NCBI GenBank assembly: GCA_036260395.1
Contig: DASZZY010000113.1
Span: forward strand, 1 to 29,169
DNA length: 29,169 nucleotides
DNA from: DASZZY01 sp036260395
GTDB taxonomy: Bacteria > Actinomycetota > UBA4738 > CALAEC01
Reading direction: 5' to 3'
Under the pieces are notes generated by a model, which made no database searches, had not been told where the DNA came from, and saw only the letters and a program-made list of their open reading frames with translations. The translations under genes and the position numbers were made by a program. Of this stretch, positions 22,911-29,169 are shown in pieces (the first letter of the stretch is position 1; every line of letters begins with the position of its first letter).

Positions 22911-24899
22911 TCAGGCGGCCTCGCCGACGGCCGGGGCGGCCTCCGCCCGCCGGCCCCGCCACCACCGCAGCGCCGGGAGCGCCCATCCGAGGACGGCGGC
23001 CGCCGCGGCGATCCACGGCCGGGCGCCCGGCGCGTCCAGCGACAGCCGCCCGGCCAGCGTGCCGGCGACGACCACGACCGACAGCCCGAGCGCAGGGGTC
23101 AGGCCGAGCCGGGTCAGCGCACCGCCCGGCACGAGCCCGAACGACCATCCCAGCCCCACGATCGTCAGCAGCGCCAGCACGGCCGCCGTCCGGGCCACGA
23201 GGTCGCCGACCGATGGGGGCGCCGGCGGGGCGGGGAGCCGCTCGACCCCCGCGACCGGTGGCCCCCGGAGGACCGCCACGCCCGGCGCCAGCACCTCGCC
23301 GCCGGGGCGATCGTCGGGCGGCAGGCTGGGGTTGAACGCCGCCAGCAAGAGAACGACCGGGTCGCGGTCGAGCAGGGGGCGGACGATCTCGAAGTGCCGG
23401 GCCGATGTCTTGCGCCAGCTGCGGTCGCCCTCCGCGCTCGGCCTCCCGGCCGCCAGGTCGTCCGGGTGGCCGACGTAGACGTGCGCCAGCGCGATCTGGT
23501 CCGACGGCAGCGCGGACCGGATGACCCCGAACGCGACGGTCGTGGCCTGGGCCGGCCGGCCGGTGGGGGGGTTCACGACGAAGATCACCGGCCGGCGGTT
23601 GCCGGCCTCGGAGAGCCAGCGTCCGGCGGCTCCGGCCTGGACCACGCCGTCGACCGGGAACTTCACCCGGGCCCGGTCCTCCCACGACGCCCGGTCGAGC
23701 CGGAACGCCACCGCCCCCGCCACCAGCACCGCCACGGCGGCCAGGCCGGCGCCGACGGCCCTCGGCGGGACCATGGCCAGCAGGCGGCCGGCGCCCGTCA
23801 CCGCCGCCGCGGCCAGGAGCGGGATCCCGAGCGCGAAGCCGAGCAGGCGATGGGCGGGCACCTCGCGCTCGAGCACGAGCAGCGCGGGCACGGCGACCGC
23901 GGCGGTCAGCCCCCACAACACCAGCAGCGCCAGGCCGCGGCGCCGGAGCGGCTCGCGGGGGAGGGCCAGGGCGGGGATCCCCAGGGCCGCCGCGGTGCCC
24001 AGCACCGGCAGGTGGTAGCGCGGCACGAACCGCCCCAGCTTCCGGAGGAACGACCGCAGGCTCGTGCGGGGTGGCTGGAGCGGGACCGACAGCAGCGCCA
24101 CCGAGCCGCCGATCACGGCCCCGGACGCCGCGACGAGCATCCCCAGGCGGACGGCGGGCGTCCGCAGGAGCGGCGAGCCGCGGCGGAGCGCCACGACCGA
24201 GGACGGGAGCGTCGCCGCGGCCAGCGCCGCCAGGACCGCCACGAAGACGGCCGTGAGCGGCCAGTGGATCAGCGCCCCGGCGGCCACCGCGAGGAGCGTC
24301 ATCGCCACCGCCCGTTCGCCGGCGCTGACGAGGAGCGCGCCTGCGGCCGCCGCGAGGATCACGCCGTCGAGGACCAGGTTGTCGAGCAGCCCCGAGGCGG
24401 TCAACACCACGTTCAGCGAGGCGCCGACCAGGAAGCCGTATACCGCGAAGGCCCACCGCGGCTCGCCGAGGACCCGCACTGCCAGCGCCCCGGCGGCCAG
24501 GCCGATCACCACGCCCATGACCGCGGGAAGGGCGAACGCCAGGTCGAACGCCGTGATCCCGGTCGTGGCGCGGACGAACGCGGCCAGCACCGGGTAGCCC
24601 GGGCGGTCCGCGTGCTCGCGGTACGGCGACGAGCCCTCGAGCGCGTCCAGCCCCTGTCCCGCCACGAGGTTCGCCCGCCACACGTACTTGGGCGTGTCGA
24701 ACCCCGGCGGGGCCAGGAGGTCCTCGGCGGCGGCCAGCGACACGAACGCGCCCGTCAGCGACACGACCGTGACGGCCAGCAGGCCGGCCGCGGCGACGGC
24801 CCGCCCGGTGGGGCCAGGGCGACGCCCGCGATCCGACCGGGGCCGAGGCCGCGCGGCCGTCCCGGGCGTGGGCTGCTGTCGCCGGGCCTCGGTGGACAC
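22911..24899 (-). CDS. Large GT-C-like integral membrane protein
   Basis: The protein has 662 residues: a basic N-terminal tail, then about 12 transmembrane helices, a soluble segment (about 410-560, with VKFPVDGVVQAGAAGRWLSE and HVYVGHPDDLAAG) and three to four further helices. After the first helix comes PPGFDTPKYVWRANLV, an extracytoplasmic loop with acidic residues as in GT-C glycosyltransferases that use polyprenyl-linked sugars. The same loop motif occurs in the gene starting at 27965. GT-C activity is an inference from topology and neighbours. GTG 24899 is chosen; TACTGT lies 7 bases upstream, consistent with a leaderless transcript. GTG 24926 would add 9 residues. Confidence 0.7.
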   Translation of the reverse strand: MSTEARRQQPTPGTAARPRPRSDRGRRPGPTGRAVAAAGLLAVTVVSLTGAFVSLAAAEDLLAPPGFDTPKYVWRANLVAGQGLDALEGSSPYREHADRPGYPVLAAFVRATTGITAFDLAFALPAVMGVVIGLAAGALAVRVLGEPRWAFAVYGFLVGASLNVVLTASGLLDNLVLDGVILAAAAGALLVSAGERAVAMTLLAVAAGALIHWPLTAVFVAVLAALAAATLPSSVVALRRGSPLLRTPAVRLGMLVAASGAVIGGSVALLSVPLQPPRTSLRSFLRKLGRFVPRYHLPVLGTAAALGIPALALPREPLRRRGLALLVLWGLTAAVAVPALLVLEREVPAHRLLGFALGIPLLAAAAVTGAGRLLAMVPPRAVGAGLAAVAVLVAGAVAFRLDRASWEDRARVKFPVDGVVQAGAAGRWLSEAGNRRPVIFVVNPPTGRPAQATTVAFGVIRSALPSDQIALAHVYVGHPDDLAAGRPSAEGDRSWRKTSARHFEIVRPLLDRDPVVLLLAAFNPSLPPDDRPGGEVLAPGVAVLRGPPVAGVERLPAPPAPPSVGDLVARTAAVLALLTIVGLGWSFGLVPGGALTRLGLTPALGLSVVVVAGTLAGRLSLDAPGARPWIAAAAAVLGWALPALRWWRGRRAEAAPAVGEAA

Positions 24900-24955
24900 G
24901 GCGCCGACAGTACCAGCCGACGTCACAGGTTCGGCGGCTCGCGGCCCACCGCCGG

Positions 24956-24961
24956 TATGAT
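24956..24961 (+). promoter_or_regulatory. Candidate -10 box of the pyruvyl transferase-like gene
   Basis: TATGAT matches TATAAT at 5 of 6 bases. The expected start point near 24968 falls just before the inverted repeat at 24971. No -35 box is recognisable. Confidence 0.45.
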
Positions 24962-24970
24962 GGCCGCGAC

Positions 24971-24989
24971 CTGCACGGGTGCCGTGCAG
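24971..24989 (+). promoter_or_regulatory. Perfect inverted repeat in the 5' leader
   Basis: CTGCACGG-GTG-CCGTGCAG has perfect 8-base arms around 3 bases. It sits between the TATGAT box and the GTG start at 24998. It could be an operator covering the transcription start, or an RNA hairpin at the very 5' end of the message that affects stability or ribosome loading. Confidence 0.5.
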
Positions 24990-24997
24990 CCTCCTCC

Positions 24998-26494
24998 GTG
25001 AGCCGACCCGTGGACGCCGCCGCCACCCGAGCCCCGGTCCGCGTCGGGATCTGGGGCCTGTTCGACGTCGAGGACTTCGGGGCCGCCGCGATCCTCCGGG
25101 TGCTCCGTCACGAGCTGGCCCGCCGCATCCCGGGGCTCGAGCTGCGAACGTTCTCGCCGCTCGGCTACGACCACGCCACCCGGTGGGACGGCGGCGAGCC
25201 GTCGGAGCCGTTCGGCCCGTGGAGCCCCGAGCGCGTCGGCGAGCTGGCCGAAGCGCTGGACGCCGTCGTGGTCGCCGGGGAGGTCGTCGTGGACGACGCC
25301 GGGCTGGCCCCGGCGTACGGGCTCCCGCCCGAGGACCTGGTGGCCCGGGCGCCGAGCCGGTTCCTCGTCGAGGGCCTCGGCCCCGAGCTCGAGGCCGATT
25401 GCCCGGTGGCCTACTTTGCCGCGGGCCTCCCCGACCCCGGCCCCCACGCCCCCCGGCTGGCGGCCGCCCTGTCGCCGCGGTCCATCGTGTCGGTCGGCGA
25501 CGAGGCCGCCCGGGACCGGCTGGCCGCCGCGGGGGTCGCCGCACCCGTCGAGGTCGTCCCGCACCCGGCGGCGTTGCTCCCCGCGGCGATCCGCCCCGAC
25601 GTCCTCGACCGGCGCTTGGAGTACCTCCGGGCGATGGGGTGGTACCCGCGCGGGGAGGCGGTCGTGGTCGTGGGGCCCGCCGGACGCGTGGACGCGGCGC
25701 CCGCCGTGGCCGAGGGGCTGGCGCCGCTGCTGGCCGACCGGCCGGGGGCCGTGGTGGTCTGCGCGGGGCTGGCCCCCGGCGACGACGCCTTCGCCGACGC
25801 GCTGGCTCGGGCCCTCGGCGATCGCGCCCACCGCCCCGGGGCGCTGACGCTCGAGGACGTGGCCGCGGCGCTCCAGGGTTCCGCCGGTGTGGTGACCTCG
25901 TCGGTGGCGGTGGCTGCCGCGGCGGCCGGCTTCGAGCGCCCCGCGATCCTCCTGGACCTCGACGCCGACCCCCGGCTCGAGGAGGCGGCGCACGCCGCCG
26001 ACGCGGTGGTCCGCTCGGCCCGGGACGTTGCCGCGGCGCTCGAGAAGGTGGCCGCCGCCGGCTCCGCGGGCGAGGTGGCGGCCGGGTTGGCGGCGCCGCT
26101 CCACGCCGAGCTCGACCGCCTGGCGGCCATGGCGGTGGACGCTGGGGCATCCCGCGGCGCAGCCCGTGGCAGCGTCGCCCCGGACGCCGACCTCGAGGAG
26201 CTGCGCCGGCGCCTCGCGGCGCTCGCCTCGGCCCACCGGACCCGGGGCCGGCTGCTGGTGGCCCAGCGGTGGCGCTTCGCGGACCGGGTCCGCGACTCCG
26301 AGGCCCGCGAGCGGCGGACCCGCGACGAGCTCGAACGGCGGATCGCCGACCTGGAGGGCGAGCGCGCCCGCCTCGAGGCCGAGGTGGCCGGCAAGGACCG
26401 CGAGCTGGCGACGCTGCTCGACACGCGGACGTTCCGCTACACGGCCGGACTGCGTCGGCTGTGGGGCCGCCTCCGGGGGGCGGGCCGGCGGTGA
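24998..26494 (+). CDS. Polysaccharide pyruvyl transferase-like protein with coiled-coil tail
   Basis: This 498-residue cytoplasmic protein resembles the polysaccharide pyruvyl transferase (WcaK/CsaB-like) family in two Rossmann halves. VRVGIWGLFDVEDFGAAAIL is the N-terminal signature, LDAVVVAGEVVVDD the buried strand, SVGDEAARDRLAAAGV and VEVVPHPAALLP the central segment, and LTLEDVAAALQGSAGVVTSS the second half. Residues about 395-480 form a charged coiled coil that ends in LLDTRTFRYTAGLRRLW, a tail often found on surface-glycan glycosyltransferases. Ketal pyruvylation of a glycan is the family role; the GEVVVDD segment departs from the usual GGG-rich form. The start is GTG. It is translationally coupled (GTGA) to the next glycosyltransferase. 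Confidence 0.75.
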   Translation: MSRPVDAAATRAPVRVGIWGLFDVEDFGAAAILRVLRHELARRIPGLELRTFSPLGYDHATRWDGGEPSEPFGPWSPERVGELAEALDAVVVAGEVVVDDAGLAPAYGLPPEDLVARAPSRFLVEGLGPELEADCPVAYFAAGLPDPGPHAPRLAAALSPRSIVSVGDEAARDRLAAAGVAAPVEVVPHPAALLPAAIRPDVLDRRLEYLRAMGWYPRGEAVVVVGPAGRVDAAPAVAEGLAPLLADRPGAVVVCAGLAPGDDAFADALARALGDRAHRPGALTLEDVAAALQGSAGVVTSSVAVAAAAAGFERPAILLDLDADPRLEEAAHAADAVVRSARDVAAALEKVAAAGSAGEVAAGLAAPLHAELDRLAAMAVDAGASRGAARGSVAPDADLEELRRRLAALASAHRTRGRLLVAQRWRFADRVRDSEARERRTRDELERRIADLEGERARLEAEVAGKDRELATLLDTRTFRYTAGLRRLWGRLRGAGRR

Positions 26495-27855
26495 CCGCCG
26501 TCGCCCTCTCCTCGTCGCCGTCGCCGGTCGCCTCCATCCTCGTCGTGACGTACGGCGGCTGGGAGTGGTGCCGCCGGGCCCTCGAGGCCGTGGCCCGGAA
26601 CACCGACGTTCCCCACGAGGTCATCGTCGTCGACAACGCCTCGCCCGACGGCACAGGGGAGCGGCTGCGGGACGAGGTCCGCGGGGCCACCGTCATCCTC
26701 AACCCGCGGAACGTCGGGTTCGGGCCGGCCGTGAACCAGGCGGCCGCCGTGGCCCGCGGGCGGTTCCTGGCCCTGCTCAATCCAGACGCCGAGGTCCAGC
26801 CCGGCTGGCTGCCCCTGCTGGTCGAGGCCCTGAGGCGCCGCCGTGACGTCGGCGCCGTCGTCGGCCGGCTGCTGAACGTCGACGGCTCGCTCCAGGAGGC
26901 GGGATCCCTCCTGTGGTCGGACGGCTCGACGCTGGCGCTGGGGGTCGGCGCCGACCCCTCGGACCCCGCGTACCGGTTCTCGTTCTCCTCGGACTACGGG
27001 TCGGCGGCCTGCCTGCTGATCCGGCGGTCGACGTTCCTCGACGAGGGGGGCTTCGACGCCGCCTACCTCCCGGCCTACTGCGAGGACGTCGACCTGGCGC
27101 TGCGCCTGCGCGAGCGAGGGCTCCGGGTCCTGTACGAGCCGCGGGCCGCGGCCGTCCACGCCCGGTTCGCGAGCAGCGGCGAGGACGGGGCCGCCCGGCT
27201 GATCGAGCGGAACCGCCAGGTCCTCCGCTCCCGGTGGGCGGGCGCGCTGGCGGGCCGGATCGCGCCCCCCGACGAGGACCACCCCCATCGCACGGTCGCC
27301 GGGAGGGACGCCGACGCCCTGGACCGGATCGTGGTCGCCGCCCCCTCGACGCCAATGGCAACGCTGCTGGAGCTGGCCCGGCGGTTCCCCGAGGACCGGG
27401 TGACCTGGCTGGCGACGGGAGGCCGGCCGGACGCTGAGGCGATCGACGAGCTGGCGGAGGCGGGGGTCGAGGTGGCGGTCCCCGAGCGGGCCGCCGCGTG
27501 GCTCGACGAGCGCCTGTTCCACTTCTCCGCGGTGGTCCTCCTCGGGGCCGGGGCCGCCGCGGTCGTGGTGGACGAGCTCGAGGCCGCCCAGCCCCAGGCC
27601 GAGGTCGTCTACGCGTTCGACGGGCCCCCCCGGGACGCCAGCCTGCGCCGGGCGGAGGTCACGGCCCTGCGCCGCGCGGCGTCCGTGGTGTGCGCGAACG
27701 AGGCCGAGCGGCGGTTCGCCTCCGAGCTGTGCCCCGGGGAGGTCCGGGTGGACGCCGACGCCGACCTGCCGTCGGTGTTGGTGGCCGAGCTCCGGCGGCT
27801 GGGGTTCGCCGGCGACCTGGCCGCTCCGCCGGCGGGAACGGCCCCCCGGCCGTGA
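26491..27855 (+). CDS. Family 2 glycosyltransferase with an extra C-terminal domain
   Basis: Residues about 12-265 are a GT2 domain of the rhamnosyltransferase-like type: ASILVVTYGGWEWCRRALEA, VIVVDNASPDGT, NPRNVGFGPAVNQA, LLNPDAEVQPGW (DxE in the metal-site position), GSAACLLIRRSTF and YCEDVDLALRLRERG. Residues about 280-440 form a second alpha/beta region (IVVAAPSTPMATLLELARR, VVYAFDGPPRD, VVCANEAERRFASELCPG) that resembles the N-terminal half of a GT-B glycosyltransferase; no nucleotide-binding half follows. It probably elongates a cell-surface glycan. The GTG overlaps the previous stop by 4 bases. Confidence 0.88.
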   Translation: MTAVALSSSPSPVASILVVTYGGWEWCRRALEAVARNTDVPHEVIVVDNASPDGTGERLRDEVRGATVILNPRNVGFGPAVNQAAAVARGRFLALLNPDAEVQPGWLPLLVEALRRRRDVGAVVGRLLNVDGSLQEAGSLLWSDGSTLALGVGADPSDPAYRFSFSSDYGSAACLLIRRSTFLDEGGFDAAYLPAYCEDVDLALRLRERGLRVLYEPRAAAVHARFASSGEDGAARLIERNRQVLRSRWAGALAGRIAPPDEDHPHRTVAGRDADALDRIVVAAPSTPMATLLELARRFPEDRVTWLATGGRPDAEAIDELAEAGVEVAVPERAAAWLDERLFHFSAVVLLGAGAAAVVVDELEAAQPQAEVVYAFDGPPRDASLRRAEVTALRRAASVVCANEAERRFASELCPGEVRVDADADLPSVLVAELRRLGFAGDLAAPPAGTAPRP

Positions 27856-27871
27856 GCCGGCCGGGCCGGCT
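27855..27871 (+). terminator. Hairpin at the end of the glycosyltransferase gene
   Basis: AGCCGGCC-G-GGCCGGCT is a perfect 8-bp inverted repeat that begins on the last base of the stop codon. Only two T's follow, so it is a hairpin-only terminator candidate. Confidence 0.4.
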
Positions 27872-27900
27872 TGACCGCCGCACGACGCGTCCCATTAACT
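27871..27900 (+). promoter_or_regulatory. Candidate promoter of the last gene
   Basis: TTGACC (27871-27876, 5 of 6 matches to TTGACA) is followed after 18 bases by TTAACT (27895-27900), a weak -10 box in one of the few AT-rich patches here. Transcription from it would leave a leader of about 57 bases before GTG 27965. Confidence 0.4.
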
Positions 27901-27964
27901 ACCGCGCCGTGACCGCCGCCCCGAACCCCTCCCGGCCGGCGTCCCGCCTCCCCACGGGTCGAGC

Positions 27965-29169
27965 GTGAGCGAGCGGGACGCGCCCCGCCGCGCCGCCGGC
28001 CACCCCGCGGTGCTGCTGGCGGTCGTGGGGGTCCTGCTGCTCGCCCTCGGCTGGCAGTTCCTCGCCGACGCCTCGCGCGGGGCGCCGGCCTTCGACACCG
28101 CGTACTACCAGTGGCGGGCCGAGTTCCTGCGGGTGGCCGAGCCGGGCCGGCTGATCGAGCTGCGCGGGGCCACGGGCGCCCTGGCCAGCGGCTACCGCGT
28201 CGCCGAGCCGGTGCTTGGCGCGCTGATGCAGGGCGTCGGCGGGGTGGCGCCCCAGACCCACGCGATCGTGCTCTCGGTGTTGTTCCGGGTGCTGGCCGCG
28301 GTGGGGGTCGCGGCGTTCGCCTGGCGGCACCGCCGGAGCTGGCTCCTGTTCTACCTGACGCTGCTGGTGACCCCGGCGCTGTTCCTCCTCCAGCGGTTCT
28401 TCGGGTTCATGGACAACTTCCTGACGCTGTCGCTCCTGGCCGGGGTGCTGATCCTGCTCGAGCCGATGCGCACCAGCTGGGCGGCCCGCGTCGCGGTGAC
28501 CGTGTTCCTGTTCCTCGGCGGCCTGAGCCACCCGACCACGGTGGCGATCTTCCTGCTGTCGATGGGCGCGGTGGCCGTCTACCGGCTGGCCCGCGAGCGG
28601 TCGCTGCGCGCGGTGCTCCGCTCCGAGGGGCCGATCGTCGGGGCCGGCACGGCGGCCGTCGTGCTCACGGCGGCGGTGTGGATCGGCGGGTGGTGGGGGC
28701 CGTCGTCGAGCCTGGGCGAGGCGGCCGTGCCGCCCCCCGAGACCGTCTCGTACTTCGTGAACCGGTCGGTCGGCGTCCTGGAGAACCTCCAGCCGTTCGA
28801 CCCGGGGGCGGCGCCCGCCGTCGCGGTGTGGGCGGGGGTGGCGGTGCTCGTCGCGCTGATGCTGGTCGGGCTGTGGCGCCTGCTGCGCTCGCTCCTCCGC
28901 CGCCCCGATCACTTCGCCGAGGTCACCGTGGCGTGGACGCTCCCGCTGGCGGGGATGTTCGGCTTCCTCCTCGGCGCGGCCTACCCCTACTTCCGGTTCT
29001 TCAACGCCACGCTGGCCCCGCCGCTGCTCGTCGCGGTGGGCCTGGCGGCCCCGATCGCGTGGGCGGCCGCGAGGGGCCGGCGGCCCGGCGGCGTCGTGGT
29101 GGGCGTGGCCGTGGCGGCCCTGGCCGCCGCGCTGCTCGCCGGGTGGTGGGCCCGCGGGCTGTCCGAATG
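27965..29169 (+). CDS. GT-C-like integral membrane protein (3' end outside window)
   Basis: The frame is open from GTG 27965 to the end of the window (401 complete codons), so the C-terminus is missing. The product begins with a short charged tail and a first helix (VLLAVVGVLLLALGWQFL), then the loop GAPAFDTAYYQWRAEFLRVA. This loop resembles FDTPKYVWRANLV of the gene at 22911-24899. At least eight more hydrophobic segments follow, with LQRFFGFMDNFLTLSLL and GGLSHPTTVAIFLL. The layout fits a polytopic GT-C glycosyltransferase or polymer-assembly protein, but no diagnostic motif proves it. An in-frame TAA at 27896 and the absence of other start codons fix the GTG. Confidence 0.7.
   Translation, partial: MSERDAPRRAAGHPAVLLAVVGVLLLALGWQFLADASRGAPAFDTAYYQWRAEFLRVAEPGRLIELRGATGALASGYRVAEPVLGALMQGVGGVAPQTHAIVLSVLFRVLAAVGVAAFAWRHRRSWLLFYLTLLVTPALFLLQRFFGFMDNFLTLSLLAGVLILLEPMRTSWAARVAVTVFLFLGGLSHPTTVAIFLLSMGAVAVYRLARERSLRAVLRSEGPIVGAGTAAVVLTAAVWIGGWWGPSSSLGEAAVPPPETVSYFVNRSVGVLENLQPFDPGAAPAVAVWAGVAVLVALMLVGLWRLLRSLLRRPDHFAEVTVAWTLPLAGMFGFLLGAAYPYFRFFNATLAPPLLVAVGLAAPIAWAAARGRRPGGVVVGVAVAALAAALLAGWWARGLSE

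Noticed and set aside
21298..25026. A 1242-codon open frame on the minus strand
   Set aside because: It crosses the MFS and GT-C genes in another frame and gives Arg/Gly/Pro-rich, motif-free protein. The true genes fill the same region.
1..29169. CRISPR arrays, tRNA or rRNA genes, insertion sequences, prophage
   Set aside because: No regularly spaced repeats, cloverleaf sequences, transposase motifs or terminal inverted repeats were seen. Short GC repeats between genes are hairpins.

Overview
The window is very GC-rich DNA, by eye well above 70 % G+C, with frequent GTG starts, some TTG and one probable CTG start. It fits an Actinomycetota chromosome. Lineage markers are a DUF222/13E12-type HNH protein, a DUF6328 membrane protein, a PASTA-domain Ser/Thr kinase and an actinobacterial-type phosphofructokinase. 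I cannot place it below phylum. No tRNA, rRNA, CRISPR, transposase or integrase is visible. Genes are tightly packed and no gene-free stretch exceeds about 165 bases.

Left part (1-8.3 kb), housekeeping genes in short units on both strands: an RlpA-like secreted coiled-coil protein (-), 6-phosphofructokinase (+), a 55-residue zinc-ribbon protein (+), a zinc-ribbon membrane protein (-), threonine aldolase (+), a DUF6328 protein (-), then a translationally coupled pair of PASTA kinase and endonuclease IV (-). A divergent gene encodes a site-2-protease-like membrane protein with HDPAH in place of HExxH.

Middle (8.27-11.34 kb), a thiamine thiazole operon: sigma-70-type promoter, TPP riboswitch, terminator-like hairpin, then thiG-thiH-thiS-thiE, mostly joined by ATGA overlaps. 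It makes the thiazole ring by the radical-SAM tyrosine route (ThiH) and joins it to the pyrimidine (ThiE). ThiC, ThiD and ThiF are not in the window.

Right part (11.39-29.17 kb), envelope and glycan genes. A minus-strand group holds an SQD1-like NAD-dependent sugar-nucleotide enzyme, a DUF2304-glycosyltransferase 2 fusion and the HNH protein. Next come three paralogous alkaline-phosphatase-superfamily proteins. Two are lipoproteins with a complete metal/nucleophile set. The third is a membrane-anchored paralogue that has lost nearly all catalytic residues and heads an operon with a YraQ/YcgR-type permease and its YcgQ-like partner. In all three proteins the segment that normally ends the phosphatase fold, including the last zinc-ligand His, lies at the N-terminus, so the family appears circularly permuted. 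This is the most unusual finding in the window. The segment ends with an MFS transporter, a large GT-C-like membrane protein, a polysaccharide pyruvyl transferase-like protein coupled to a family-2 glycosyltransferase, and the start of a second GT-C-like membrane protein that runs off the end.

Many starts lack a Shine-Dalgarno sequence and have a TAnnnT hexamer 6-9 bases upstream, which suggests frequent leaderless transcripts.
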